NCBI GenBank assembly: GCA_937923565.1
Contig: CALDTX010000072.1
Location: 1-40,745, forward strand
Reading direction: 5' to 3'
DNA: 40,745 bases
DNA from: an uncultured Granulosicoccaceae bacterium
GTDB lineage: Bacteria > Pseudomonadota > Gammaproteobacteria > Granulosicoccales > Granulosicoccaceae
The notes below the pieces were generated by a model. It did not search any database. It was not told the origin of the DNA and saw only the letters and a program-made list of their open reading frames with translations. Both the position numbers and the translations under genes were made by a program. This document shows, piece after piece, positions 16,739 through 26,996 of the stretch (its first letter is position 1; every line of letters begins with the position of its first letter).

Positions 16739-17947
16739 CTACAAACGGTGCGACAAATCAGTGCCCAGAAACCCGATCGGCGCAATATCGACCCCTTTGG
16801 CCAAACACATCACTTGAAATCGCTCACCCATTTCGCCAGGTAACGTTAACGTTTTGAGCTCACGGGCTACCTGTAACTGCTCAGAGGTTGTTGCACAGCT
16901 TTGTTGACGCTGTTGTGCCAGCTCTGTGATACCCAGCTCCAGCAGGAACGATGCCTGAGAAGTGTAGCCAATAAATTCCAGATCGGCTGCCACCGCCGAT
17001 TCCACAATCTGCGTGAAATCAACATGGGCGGTAATATCTTGGAGCCCGGGGTATCGAAACGGATCGGGCACGCTGTGGTGAGCGTAGTAGCAATTGAGCG
17101 TACCTTGGCATCGCTCAGCCATATAGTATTCACGGCGCCCATAGCCGTAATCGATGAGCGTAATGACCCCATTACTAATACATTGCGCCAAACTGCCAAT
17201 CCAGGCAGGTGCAGCTTGATTAATCTCCGAGACATACCCTTCCGCAAAGCGGCTACCTGTTTCATGCTCAATAGACTCAACTGCCGCTTGCAACTCAGAG
17301 GGCGCCTGTAAATTGGTTAAACGAAATTGATCTGCGTTTGGGCATTTTTCAACACCCAACTGCTTAACCTTTGAGTCGACTATGTGAAATCGCTCTACCG
17401 GCATCGCATCCAAGACTTCGTTGGCAATGCAGTAGCCGCTGAATTCTTGCGGCAAACGGTTTAGCCACGTGACTTGCAACTTAGCACTTGGCCCGGCGAT
17501 CGATTCAATCAAGCTTGCTTGCCGGTACTGTAGTTCCGCACTGGGTTCCAGGATGTAATAGTGGAGATCGGGTACATCACCAAGCGCTTTCAACAGATCT
17601 GCCGCCAAACGGCCACTGCCAGCACCAAATTCTAATATTGCGTTTTCTGTACACTCAAAAACGGCTCTGGCGTGTTCGGCAAGGCAGAGCGCGAACAGTT
17701 CAGACACTTCAGGTGAGGTAATGAAGTCTCCTTGAGAACCGAACTTATTCGTTCCGGCCATGTAGTAACCCAAGCCCGGCTCATACAACGCCATTTGCAT
17801 ATAACGAGCAAAGCTTATAGGCCCGTGCGCTAACTCACGTGCAATAAGGCTTGCAAGTTTTGCACTGTGTTCAATGGCTTCAGAATTGGGTTCAGGCAAG
17901 CTCGATGGTGGGCGATTATTCAAATTAGCTCTTTTGGCCTCGCTCAA
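16739..17947 (-). CDS. MidA/NDUFAF7-like SAM-dependent methyltransferase
   Basis: Predicted 402-residue class I methyltransferase of the COG1565 family (mitochondrial relative NDUFAF7/MidA methylates an arginine of complex I; the bacterial role is less clear). Family hallmarks are ISFARYMQMALYEPGLGYYM, FGSQGDFITSPEVSELFALCLA, the SAM-binding ILEFGAGSGRLAADLL, YCIANEVLDAMPVERF, and ITLIDYGYGRREYYMAERCQGTLNCYYAH. The start is uncertain: the longest frame begins with TTG at 17947, 23 bases inside folB. Another TTG at 17923, just after the folB stop, is equally plausible, since no ATG occurs before the conserved region. It is probably co-transcribed with folB. Confidence 0.85.
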   Translation of the reverse strand: MSEAKRANLNNRPPSSLPEPNSEAIEHSAKLASLIARELAHGPISFARYMQMALYEPGLGYYMAGTNKFGSQGDFITSPEVSELFALCLAEHARAVFECTENAILEFGAGSGRLAADLLKALGDVPDLHYYILEPSAELQYRQASLIESIAGPSAKLQVTWLNRLPQEFSGYCIANEVLDAMPVERFHIVDSKVKQLGVEKCPNADQFRLTNLQAPSELQAAVESIEHETGSRFAEGYVSEINQAAPAWIGSLAQCISNGVITLIDYGYGRREYYMAERCQGTLNCYYAHHSVPDPFRYPGLQDITAHVDFTQIVESAVAADLEFIGYTSQASFLLELGITELAQQRQQSCATTSEQLQVARELKTLTLPGEMGERFQVMCLAKGVDIAPIGFLGTDLSHRL

Positions 17948-18281
17948 TTATCAAACCGACATCGGTGTTTCCGCTGAGTGCATTGGGCTTGTGCAACGTA
18001 AGCTTTACCCACTGAACCGCAAAATCTTTTTGTATCATTTCACAGATTTTCTCAGCAAGCGTTTCAATCAGCAGGAATTTACTGTGCGCTACAAACTCTC
18101 GCAGATCGTCGGTTAACGTTTTGTAGTTCAGTGCGTCATTGATATTCTCGCTGTTGGCGGCAGCGCCGATATCGAAGCCCATATCCAGATCAATAACTAA
18201 CGGTTGAGGCGTTTCTCTCTCAAAATCGTAAATACCGATGATGGCATCGACTTCCAATTGACGAACGAACACAATATCCAT
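17925..18281 (-). CDS. folB: dihydroneopterin aldolase
   Basis: Predicted 118-residue FolB, the folate-pathway enzyme that converts 7,8-dihydroneopterin to 6-hydroxymethyl-dihydropterin. Recognisable segments are VDAIIGIYDFERETPQPLVIDLDMGFD, the ALNYKTLTDDLREFV helix, LIETLAEKICEMI (Glu in the pterin pocket) and the C-terminal VKLTLHKPNAL. The ATG at 18281 is preferred over one five codons upstream: GAGG lies five bases before it and the protein begins with the family strand MDIVFVRQL. The 3' end overlaps the long form of the midA-like gene. Confidence 0.93.
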   Translation of the reverse strand: MDIVFVRQLEVDAIIGIYDFERETPQPLVIDLDMGFDIGAAANSENINDALNYKTLTDDLREFVAHSKFLLIETLAEKICEMIQKDFAVQWVKLTLHKPNALSGNTDVGLIIERGQKS

Positions 18282-18384
18282 AGCCACCTCTTTCATTAGA
18301 ATCTAATTACGCCCTGACTCGACCACAGCCAAACCAGTTAAAAGCCCGACTGTCAACGCGCAAATCAGGCATAAATGCCACGCA

Positions 18385-18416
18385 CAAAAAAGCCCGATCT
18401 GGCCGGGCTAATTTTT
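18385..18416. terminator. bidirectional rho-independent terminator after rpmG
   Basis: A perfect six-base stem AGCCCG (18391-18396) / CGGGCT (18404-18409) encloses a seven-base loop. It is flanked by A5 on the left and T5 on the right, so it can terminate transcription in either direction. It lies 46 bases past the rpmG stop and separates the ribosomal operon from folB. Confidence 0.85.
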
Positions 18417-18455
18417 AACAACTGTGCTGGCAACAGGCCAGCTAAGTTAGCGAAC

Positions 18456-18611
18456 TTACTTAATTTTCGCTTCCTTATACATAACGTGCTTGCGAATTTT
18501 TGGATCAAATTTTTTGATCTCGAACTTGCCAGTCATGGTTCGTTTGTTTTTAGTTGTTGTGTAGAAGTGGCCAGTACCAGCGCTAGACACTAATTTGATT
18601 TTATCTCTCAT
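18456..18611 (-). CDS. rpmG: 50S ribosomal protein L33
   Basis: A 51-residue protein nearly identical in pattern to E. coli L33, with [20 protein letters not shown] in the first half and [19 protein letters not shown] at the end. It has no cysteines, so it is the zinc-free (C-minus) form. AGAGG lies upstream of the ATG at 18611. It follows rpmB by 46 bases and ends at the hairpin terminator, giving the usual rpmB-rpmG operon. Confidence 0.97.
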   Translation of the reverse strand: MRDKIKLVSSAGTGHFYTTTKNKRTMTGKFEIKKFDPKIRKHVMYKEAKIK

Positions 18612-18657
18612 GGAGCTTGCCTCTTAACTTTCGCTTATTTAGTTAGCGTATCGAGCC

Positions 18658-18888
18658 TTATTTGGCTCGCGATCGGACTTCAGACAACACAGCGTCGATA
18701 CCGCGCTTGTCAATAATACGCATGCCTTTTGATGAAACCCGTAACGATACGAAACGGTTCTCACTAGCCACCCAAAAACGGTGGGTATGCAAATTAGGTA
18801 AAAAACGACGACGGCGCCGGTTTTTAGCGTGTGACACATTATTGCCTGACATTGGCGCTTTGCCTGTCACTTCGCACACTCTAGACAT
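18658..18888 (-). CDS. rpmB: 50S ribosomal protein L28
   Basis: A 76-residue L28, close to the 78 of E. coli. It starts [21 protein letters not shown], continues with the basic [17 protein letters not shown] segment that contacts rRNA, and ends in [10 protein letters not shown]. The longer open frame upstream is ignored because the conserved start, with GGAG nine bases before it, is at 18888. It is the first gene of the rpmB-rpmG operon, and a plausible promoter is seen upstream. Confidence 0.97.
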   Translation of the reverse strand: MSRVCEVTGKAPMSGNNVSHAKNRRRRRFLPNLHTHRFWVASENRFVSLRVSSKGMRIIDKRGIDAVLSEVRSRAK

Positions 18889-18931
18889 CGAACTTTGCTC
18901 CGAAAAAAATTTACTAACGCTTAGCCCTGCA

Positions 18932-18960
18932 AGGATAGCTAATTGTCTGCCAACGCTCAA
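18932..18960 (-). promoter_or_regulatory. probable sigma-70 promoter of rpmB-rpmG
   Basis: On the minus strand a TTGAGC hexamer (18955-18960) and a TATCCT hexamer (18932-18937) are separated by exactly 17 bases. Each matches four of six consensus bases. Transcription would start near 18925 and leave a leader of about 37 bases before the L28 ATG. No better candidate was seen in the 290-base gap. Confidence 0.42.
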
Positions 18961-19250
18961 GCACTATTAGGCTTTTGCATCGAAATAAATACAATTTCAC
19001 GCAAGAACTCTTGTGAATGAAACGAATCAGTAACACAAACGATAGCACAAATTACAATATATCTAACAATATCAACAACTTAGAATATTTCCGGATTTTA
19101 AGCCGTTCTGCACACAACTAACGAATCGGGCATTGGTCTGATCAGCTTAAACCCGACAAATTCGCGCAACGTTCAGATTGGGTCAGGCTCAACTATACTC
19201 AGCCCAATAAACCGCTGAATGCGCGCCCGTTCACACAGCACTACCCTCTG

Positions 19251-19994
19251 ATGTCTGAATCACCCAAAAACATATTGCAAGCGAAAGAAATAACCTGCCT
19301 GCTCGCAGAGAATGCCGGCATCCGGGATATTAGCCTGTCTTTAAAGCGCGGCGACATTCTGGGCTTGCTCGGGCTGAACGGTGCTGGCAAATCCACCACA
19401 CTGAGAATTATCAGCGGGGTTATCGCACCGCAAAAAGGCGAAGTTTGGATCGACGGTATTAATATGCAGGATGATCCACTCAATGCACGAGCACGAATTG
19501 GCTACCTGCCCGACACCCCGCCTCTTTACAACGACATGCGCGTTCTGGATTATCTGGTACTGGCTGCAAAACTCAGGCGAGTGCCTAAAAGCACCCTGGA
19601 TGATCAAGTGCAGTCTGTACTAAGCAGTTGCGACCTGCACAATGTGAAACAACAGCGCATCGAGAAGTTATCCAAAGGCTATAAGCAACGCGTGGGTTTA
19701 GCGCAGGCCATGGTGCACAAACCCGCCCTGTTACTGCTGGATGAACCCAGCAATGGTCTCGACCCGCAACAAATGCAAGGCATGCGCGAGGTGATACAAC
19801 AAGCCAGTGAGTCACAAGCCATAATATTTTCAACGCACTTACTGAATGAGGCACAAACCGTTTGTAATCGATTAGCCGTGCTACACAACGGCCAACTCAA
19901 ACACGACGACTCATTAGACAGCGGCAATAGCACCAACGTACAAACGCTATTCAATGCCTTGCTCCAGGAGCATTCGGATGTTGCAGAACAATGA
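19251..19994 (+). CDS. GldA-like ABC transporter ATP-binding protein
   Basis: Predicted 247-residue ABC ATPase. Walker A is GLNGAGKST (about 43-51), the signature motif LSKGYKQR (about 141-148), Walker B LLLLDEPSNGLD (about 163-174), and the switch His is in IIFSTHLL. The closest pattern is the ABC-2 type GldA/NatA group. It is the first gene of a four-gene block: ATPase, permease, GldG-like protein, DUF4340 protein. The permease ATG overlaps its stop (ATGA). The ATG at 19251 has no SD; a possible weak -10 (TATACT, 19194-19199) lies upstream. Confidence 0.9.
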   Translation: MSESPKNILQAKEITCLLAENAGIRDISLSLKRGDILGLLGLNGAGKSTTLRIISGVIAPQKGEVWIDGINMQDDPLNARARIGYLPDTPPLYNDMRVLDYLVLAAKLRRVPKSTLDDQVQSVLSSCDLHNVKQQRIEKLSKGYKQRVGLAQAMVHKPALLLLDEPSNGLDPQQMQGMREVIQQASESQAIIFSTHLLNEAQTVCNRLAVLHNGQLKHDDSLDSGNSTNVQTLFNALLQEHSDVAEQ

Positions 19995-20740
19995 CACTGA
20001 CTATTGCCAGCCACGAATTTAAAGCACTGTTGCGTTCAGCCCAAACCTGGGTGCTCGCCGCTCTAATTTCCATCGTATTCGCTTATCAGTTCTTACAAGC
20101 ATTAGAAACGTTTTTGGACATTCAACCGAAACTGGCTTTGCAGGATCACCCATTAGGACTTACTGGTTTTCTATCAACACAGTATCTTGCGCCGCTGGCT
20201 TTTCTTTTGGCTTTAATTTGCCCGCTGCTTGCTATGCGCAGCTTCAGTGATGAGTTCCGGCAGCAAACCATGCCGCTGTGGCAATCTTCGCCGATATCCA
20301 CAACCTCACTGGTTTTGGGAAAGTTTTTAGGGGTGTTAGGAATCTGCATATTGATCGTTGCGATCGCTTGCGTCATGGTGTTGAGCATGCAGCTGTTCGT
20401 CACGATCGATCTCGGTGTATTGGCGGCAGCGTTTGCTGGCATGGTGTTATGTGCGGCAAGCTTTGTTGCTATCGGATTATTTTTTTCATCGTTAACCAAA
20501 CAAGCCATCATTGCCGCTGTTGCCAGCATTATGTTAATCCTATTACTTTGGCTAATCGGTAGCGCGGCAGAAGCCAACCCCTCGTTACAAGCATTGGTAA
20601 GTTTGGCAATACCCACACATGTAGCCGGTTTCTTTCAAGGCTTTATAGCCAGCGCAGACATCGCCTACTTTGCTTTGCTGATTATTTTGTTTCTTGGCCT
20701 TTGTATTATCAGGCTCGACGCTTTGCGCAATGTATCGTAA
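19991..20740 (+). CDS. GldF-like ABC-2 type permease
   Basis: Predicted 249-residue membrane protein with about six hydrophobic helices. Its ABC-2 permease pattern includes LAPLAFLLALICPLLAMRSFSDEFRQQTMPLWQSSPIS, where the SFSDEFRQQT loop is characteristic of GldF-type subunits. It should form the membrane channel or mechanical partner of the preceding ATPase. Overlap with that gene (ATGA) and a three-base gap to the next show tight coupling. The substrate is unknown. Confidence 0.87.
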   Translation: MTLTIASHEFKALLRSAQTWVLAALISIVFAYQFLQALETFLDIQPKLALQDHPLGLTGFLSTQYLAPLAFLLALICPLLAMRSFSDEFRQQTMPLWQSSPISTTSLVLGKFLGVLGICILIVAIACVMVLSMQLFVTIDLGVLAAAFAGMVLCAASFVAIGLFFSSLTKQAIIAAVASIMLILLLWLIGSAAEANPSLQALVSLAIPTHVAGFFQGFIASADIAYFALLIILFLGLCIIRLDALRNVS

Positions 20741-20743
20741 GCC

Positions 20744-22093
20744 ATGAAAAAACCAGCCCACGCCCAAGCATTGTTGAATGCCAGCCTGCTGTTGCTAATT
20801 TTACTGGCCGCCGGTGCTTTGTTGAATCAATTCAACTTTACGAAAGACGTTACTGCCAATAGCCGGCACCAATTAACCACCGGCACCCATGAAGCAGTTA
20901 AAGGGTTATCGGGTGCTGTGGAAATTATTGCGGTGCTTGGGAAGAACGCTGTTCAACGTAACGCTTTAACTGAGCTGGTTGATCGCTACAAAGCCATTAA
21001 CCCGCTTATTACGCTACGCTTTATCAACCCCGAAACCGATCCTGAAGGCGCGCGTTCGCTTAATGCCTCGGCCAGCGGCGAACTTATTATCAGAGGCATG
21101 GGGCGCGAACAAAGGTTAACGTCCGTTTCAGAAAGATCCCTTACCGGTGCACTTCGACAGCTTAATCGCGAAGGTGAACGTAAGTTGGCGTTTGTTACCG
21201 GCCACGATGAGCGCTCACCGGTAAAAGCTGAAGCCCCGCATTGGCAATCGATCAGTGAAAACCTGGCGCGCATTGGCATCCAAAGCGAAGAACTTAGTTT
21301 GGTAAGCCAGCCACGCATTAACGACAGTGTAAACGTGCTGGTATTAGCCGATCCCAGACGCCCCTATTTTCCGGGGGAAATAGCAAGTTTATTAGAGTAT
21401 GTAAACCTGGGTGGCAATTTACTGTGGTTGTTAGAAACTGATATACAAAGCCAAACGGGATCTCGATTACAAGCCTTAGCGCTTGAACTGGGTATCGACA
21501 ATTTAGCCGGAACCGTGATCGATACGGCCAGTCAGAACGCACTGCAAGGGCAAAATTCAACGGTGCCCAATTTAGTATTGCTGGATCGCTTCACACGACA
21601 CCCGGTTTCACAAAACCTAACAAGCCCATTGTTAATCCCACAAGCGAAAGCTTTATCAGTGACACCTCTGGCAGGGCAAACCCTGCTACCGTTATTGCAA
21701 ACACCAGAGGCAAGCTGGACTGAAACCGGCAAGCTCGAGGGCGCCATTAAATTCGATAGCAACACGGCTGAGCAAACGGGCCCACTCACGCTCGGTATAA
21801 CAATTGAACGCAACATCAACAATAAAACACAACGAATTGCAGTGATTGGCGATGCAGATTTCGCCTCCAATCAATTTGTAGGCAACGGCGGTAATCGCGC
21901 TTTCACAGAGAGCCTGATACTCTGGCTAAGCGGCGACGTCGATGCATTGAACTTCGTTACCCAAGCAGCTCCCGACTCGCAGCTGATACTCAGCAACACC
22001 AACATTCTGTTCTTAAGCGCAACCTTGTTGGTGGGCATACCCTTACTCCTGCTGCTTAGCGCTCTAGTGATAACCCTCAGGCGACGTCGCTAA
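20744..22093 (+). CDS. GldG-like ABC system auxiliary protein
   Basis: Predicted 449-residue protein with one N-terminal (about 9-28) and one C-terminal (about 420-443) membrane helix and a large extracytoplasmic domain between them. The layout and segments (LITLRFINPETDPEGARSL, LIIRGMGREQRLTSVSE, LAFVTGHDERSP, VNVLVLADPRRPYFPGEIASLLEYVNLGGNLLWLLE, IAVIGDADFASNQF) match the GldG/'Gldg family' protein (ABC-type uncharacterised transport). In Bacteroidetes GldAFG is linked to gliding; relatives in proteobacteria have no settled role. It is co-transcribed with the ATPase and permease. Confidence 0.85.
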   Translation: MKKPAHAQALLNASLLLLILLAAGALLNQFNFTKDVTANSRHQLTTGTHEAVKGLSGAVEIIAVLGKNAVQRNALTELVDRYKAINPLITLRFINPETDPEGARSLNASASGELIIRGMGREQRLTSVSERSLTGALRQLNREGERKLAFVTGHDERSPVKAEAPHWQSISENLARIGIQSEELSLVSQPRINDSVNVLVLADPRRPYFPGEIASLLEYVNLGGNLLWLLETDIQSQTGSRLQALALELGIDNLAGTVIDTASQNALQGQNSTVPNLVLLDRFTRHPVSQNLTSPLLIPQAKALSVTPLAGQTLLPLLQTPEASWTETGKLEGAIKFDSNTAEQTGPLTLGITIERNINNKTQRIAVIGDADFASNQFVGNGGNRAFTESLILWLSGDVDALNFVTQAAPDSQLILSNTNILFLSATLLVGIPLLLLLSALVITLRRRR

Positions 22094-22110
22094 GCCATGA
22101 AAACCATGCC

Positions 22111-22911
22111 ATGAAAACCCACGCGCAGAAACGCAATACCTTAACGCGGTTAATGGTGCTATTGCTTATCGCGCTGGGGGTCGCATTAATTGTTGTGCAA
22201 CGCTATACACCAAGCGACAACCAAAAAGAATCTGCCAACCAAGCCGACATCCAACACATCAGCATTAGCCTGCCAGACAAACCCCTAATTGAACTGCAAC
22301 GGCTTGAACACAGTAACGCATGGCAAATGAATAAGCCTGTACATCTTCCAGGACAAAACCAGCGCATAGAGCCCTTGGTTAATCTGCTGAGCCAATTCGA
22401 AGGCAGCTATGAGTTATCAGAAGTCAAACTAGAGGATGCAGGTTTAAAGCCATCGAGGGCCAGCATCACAATCAACAACACAGCATTTTTGATTGGTGGC
22501 AAAGACCTCAGCGGTGAAAGACGCTACGCTCTGTACAACGATAAAATCGGCTTCGTACCCGAATGGACGCTATCGCTAATTACTGGCGGTATAAGCGCGC
22601 TTGCGCATCTCAATGTGTTCGAACGGCTAGCGCGCCCAACTCACTTACTCGACAGTGCAGGCGGTACGATCGAACTGGAGAACCCAGGCAATTGGCAAAT
22701 GCTAACTGCGGAACAAATCGTATCCACCAATGAAGTTAACATTGATCCGAAGGCTATCGTTTTTAAAGTACTCAGCAAAGAACCCACCGAGAAACAGCTC
22801 GGTGAACTTTTTGTGCAACAGCCGTTCTCGCTGCTAAAGCTGGATGAGACTTTCGTATACGTGCTAAGTAATACGACGATCAATACTTTGCTACCTAACC
22901 TTAAACGTTGA
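22111..22911 (+). CDS. DUF4340 family protein
   Basis: Predicted 266-residue protein with an N-terminal anchor helix (about 13-30) and a beta-rich extracytoplasmic region. The DUF4340-like pattern includes the IELQRLEHSNAWQMNKPVHLPGQ strand-turn and the repeat-like LVNLLSQFEGSYELSEVKLEDAGL. DUF4340 genes commonly follow GldG-like genes. A decoy ATG at 22097 opens only a five-codon frame whose TGA overlaps the real ATG (ATGA), which may pass ribosomes along from the upstream gene. Function is unknown. Confidence 0.82.
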   Translation: MKTHAQKRNTLTRLMVLLLIALGVALIVVQRYTPSDNQKESANQADIQHISISLPDKPLIELQRLEHSNAWQMNKPVHLPGQNQRIEPLVNLLSQFEGSYELSEVKLEDAGLKPSRASITINNTAFLIGGKDLSGERRYALYNDKIGFVPEWTLSLITGGISALAHLNVFERLARPTHLLDSAGGTIELENPGNWQMLTAEQIVSTNEVNIDPKAIVFKVLSKEPTEKQLGELFVQQPFSLLKLDETFVYVLSNTTINTLLPNLKR

Positions 22912-22920
22912 GTTACTAGC

Positions 22921-23733
22921 ATGCCGGAGCTTCCCGAGGTTGAAACAACTCGACTAGGCATTAGCCCATACTTGCTGGGCCAGAAAATCCAACGCATCAG
23001 TATTCACCAGCCGCGCTTACGCTGGCCCATACCCAAAGCGGTGTTATTACTCGAAGGCACAACCGTTCAGGATATAACCCGCCGGGGTAAATACATTTTG
23101 ATGCACACCAGTAAAGGCACCGCCATTTTGCATCTGGGTATGTCCGGTAGCTTGCGCATTGCTAATCCAAGTGAGCCGAAGCGCAAGCACGACCACGTAG
23201 AGCTGCATATAAACAAAGATACCGTATTGCGCTTTCACGATCCGCGGCGATTTGGCTGCTTGTTATGGCAAGAAGCGGGAGCACCGGAACACAGTTTGCT
23301 GGCAAACCTTGGCCCTGAACCACTTAGCGACGTGTTTAACACCGAGTATCTTTTTCGCGCAAGTAGAAAACGAAAAGTTGCCATTAAACTGCTGATCATG
23401 AACAGCCAAATCGTTGTTGGCGTTGGCAACATTTACGCCAGTGAATCCTTATTCGACGCAGGCATTCGCCCAGGTGTTGCATCACAGCGCATCACCAAGC
23501 TGCAGGCGCAAGCTTTAGTCGAGGCCATCAAAAAAATATTGCAACGATCCATCGAACAAGGTGGAACCACCTTGCGTGATTTCGTCAACAGCGATGGTCA
23601 GCCGGGCTATTTCCAGCAAACGTTAAATGTTTATGGCCGTGAAGGAGAAGCTTGCAATACTTGCGGCACAATGATTAAGCAAAAAGTGATGGGGCAACGC
23701 TCAACATTCTACTGCCCGAGTTGCCAGCGTTAG
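22921..23733 (+). CDS. mutM: formamidopyrimidine-DNA glycosylase
   Basis: Predicted 270-residue Fpg/MutM that removes 8-oxoguanine and ring-opened purines. The catalytic N-terminus PELPEVE (Pro2, Glu3) is intact. Other features are the helix-two-turn-helix region with IVVGVGNIYASESLFDAGI, and a C-terminal zinc finger with cysteines in CNTCG and YCPSC (C-x2-C ... C-x2-C). The length is typical (269 in E. coli). It begins nine bases after the DUF4340 stop, so it may be read from the ABC operon. Confidence 0.97.
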   Translation: MPELPEVETTRLGISPYLLGQKIQRISIHQPRLRWPIPKAVLLLEGTTVQDITRRGKYILMHTSKGTAILHLGMSGSLRIANPSEPKRKHDHVELHINKDTVLRFHDPRRFGCLLWQEAGAPEHSLLANLGPEPLSDVFNTEYLFRASRKRKVAIKLLIMNSQIVVGVGNIYASESLFDAGIRPGVASQRITKLQAQALVEAIKKILQRSIEQGGTTLRDFVNSDGQPGYFQQTLNVYGREGEACNTCGTMIKQKVMGQRSTFYCPSCQR

Positions 23734-23756
23734 CCTTTTGGCTTGTGTTCGATAGC

Positions 23757-25187
<1,431 letters not shown>

Positions 25188-25251
25188 GTTGAGAACCTCA
25201 ACGTTAAATTCGAAGTGTGATCGAAAATGCCCAATGTTTCAACGAGCACGG

Positions 25252-25881
25252 CTACTGGCTGAACGTAAATAAAAACACCATCACATCCCCGAACGTTTTT
25301 TGCTTGCTCAACTCAACACTTTGAGCAAAAGCTGATTGCTCCAGCTGGCTCAGTAAATCGTTTTTCTTGGGTGCTTCAACATAGATTAACGCCCCGGCGG
25401 CTAGGTGACCACTTAGCAGTTGAGCCAGCGTTTCAAACTGCAGGTTTTCGGCAAATGGCGGATCAACGAACACAATATCAAAAGCTTGCTGGTTTAATTC
25501 CAGAAATTCTGCAGCCGCCATGCGTTTTAGTATCAGGCTAGCATCTGCAGATAAAAGCGCCAAGCTAGCCTCAATTTGTCGGGCCGCCACCTCGTTTGGC
25601 TCCACGAACGTGACGCTGGCGGCCCCTCTGGATGCTGCCTCCAAACCCAAAGCGCCGGTGCCTGCAAACAAGTCCAGACAGTGACTGCCCGGCGCCTGCA
25701 TCTGAAGCCAATTGAACAAGGTTTCCCGAACTCTGTCGCCGGTAGGTCGCAAGCCTGGCACAGTGGCCACCGGTACTCGCCTGCCCCGCCATTGGCCGGC
25801 AATAATACGCAGCTCACCCAAAGCCGATTTTTTCGGCTGACGGACAGGCTTAGATGAGCTACGTTTAGAACGGCGAGGCAT
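25252..25881 (-). CDS. rsmD: 16S rRNA (guanine966-N2)-methyltransferase
   Basis: Predicted 209-residue RsmD. After a basic, Ser-rich N-terminal extension, the conserved LRIIAGQWRGRRVPV...GLRPTGDRVRETLFNWL leads into motif I (CLDLFAGTGALGLEAASRGA) and the catalytic DPPF motif (FVDPPF). The ATG at 25881 is preferred to a TTG nine codons upstream. It diverges from ftsY across only 41 bases, the classic rsmD/ftsY arrangement in gammaproteobacteria. Confidence 0.95.
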   Translation of the reverse strand: MPRRSKRSSSKPVRQPKKSALGELRIIAGQWRGRRVPVATVPGLRPTGDRVRETLFNWLQMQAPGSHCLDLFAGTGALGLEAASRGAASVTFVEPNEVAARQIEASLALLSADASLILKRMAAAEFLELNQQAFDIVFVDPPFAENLQFETLAQLLSGHLAAGALIYVEAPKKNDLLSQLEQSAFAQSVELSKQKTFGDVMVFLFTFSQ

Positions 25882-25922
25882 ACTCAGTGTTACGATACTT
25901 AAAACCAAGACAATAACATTTG

Positions 25923-26996
25923 ATGGGCATTTTCAGTTTTCTAAAAAAGCAAAAGGCTGACCGGGCTGGTGCCGCCAAAGCGGTTGAGTCCGGCACAAGT
26001 GATACACCCGCTGTAGCGGCTAACAGCGCCAACAGCGAAACAGCCACCGGTGCAAACAGCGAAACTATCAGCGCCGCCAAGCCATTGCAAAGTAAGCTCG
26101 GGCGCACACGTGGGCGCTTCAGGGACAACCTGCTCGGGCTATTCAGAAGCTCCAAGCCCATCGATGCAGACTTACTCGAAGAGCTTGAGAGCCAACTGAT
26201 CATGGCCGATCTCGGCGTTTCCGCAACGCAGAAAATCATCACCTCGCTGGAAGCGCAAGCAAAAGCTGCAAAAATTACCGACGCACAAGCGTTGCAGGAT
26301 TTACTGCACGCAGAACTTACCAGCCTACTGCGCGACGTAGAAAAACCGCTGGAAATTCCGGATCAAAGCACCCCCTTCGTTATTTTGGTGGTCGGTGTAA
26401 ATGGTTCAGGCAAAACCACCACCATTGGCAAGCTGGCCAAACAACTTCAGGACGGTGGCAAATCAGTCATGTTGGCAGCAGGCGACACCTTCAGAGCAGC
26501 TGCCATCGAACAACTGCAAACCTGGGGTGAGCGAAATCAAGTGCCGGTGATTGCACAGGAAATGGGGTCCGATTCTGCGTCGGTTATATTCGATGCACTG
26601 CAGTCGGCTACCGCTCGTGGCATTGATGTCCTTATTGCCGATACCGCCGGGCGGTTACATACTCAGGCCGGCTTAATGGATGAGCTGCGTAAAGTTAAAC
26701 GGGTACTGGGCAAGTTGGACGAATCTGCACCACACGAAACGCTCATTGTGCTCGATGGAGGAACCGGACAAAACGCGCTGAGTCAGGCGGAAGAGTTCAA
26801 TGAAGCCATGGAGCTCGACGGATTGATCGTCACCAAGCTCGATGGCACCGCCAAAGGTGGCGTCGTTTTCGCCATTGCGGAAAAAACCGGCCTGCCCATT
26901 CGCTTCATCGGTGTTGGCGAACAAGTAGCCGACCTTGAAGTTTTCGAAGCCGAGCGCTTCGTTAATGCATTGATCGAAAAAGAGGATGTGGCTTGA
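25923..26996 (+). CDS. ftsY: signal recognition particle receptor FtsY
   Basis: Predicted 357-residue FtsY, the SRP receptor GTPase that docks ribosome-nascent-chain complexes at the inner membrane. A short variable acidic/Ala-rich A-domain (about 1-70) is followed by the N domain (FRSSKPIDADLLEELESQLIMADLGV) and the G domain with GVNGSGKTTTIGKLA (about 157-171), DTFRAAAIEQL, DTAGRLHT and TKLDGTAKGG. The A-domain is shorter than in E. coli (497 residues total). The ATG at 25923 is preferred to the TTG one codon earlier. The stop overlaps the ftsE start. Confidence 0.96.
   Translation: MGIFSFLKKQKADRAGAAKAVESGTSDTPAVAANSANSETATGANSETISAAKPLQSKLGRTRGRFRDNLLGLFRSSKPIDADLLEELESQLIMADLGVSATQKIITSLEAQAKAAKITDAQALQDLLHAELTSLLRDVEKPLEIPDQSTPFVILVVGVNGSGKTTTIGKLAKQLQDGGKSVMLAAGDTFRAAAIEQLQTWGERNQVPVIAQEMGSDSASVIFDALQSATARGIDVLIADTAGRLHTQAGLMDELRKVKRVLGKLDESAPHETLIVLDGGTGQNALSQAEEFNEAMELDGLIVTKLDGTAKGGVVFAIAEKTGLPIRFIGVGEQVADLEVFEAERFVNALIEKEDVA

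Noticed and set aside
18662-18970. Plus-strand 102-codon frame across rpmB.
   Set aside because: It is fully antisense to the conserved L28 gene.
19171-19199. Promoter for the ABC operon based on TATACT at 19194-19199.
   Set aside because: No recognisable -35 hexamer at 16-18 bases upstream.
20146-20616. Minus-strand 156-codon frame within the ABC permease gene.
   Set aside because: Antisense to a clear membrane protein; its composition reflects the reverse of hydrophobic codons and shows no domain.
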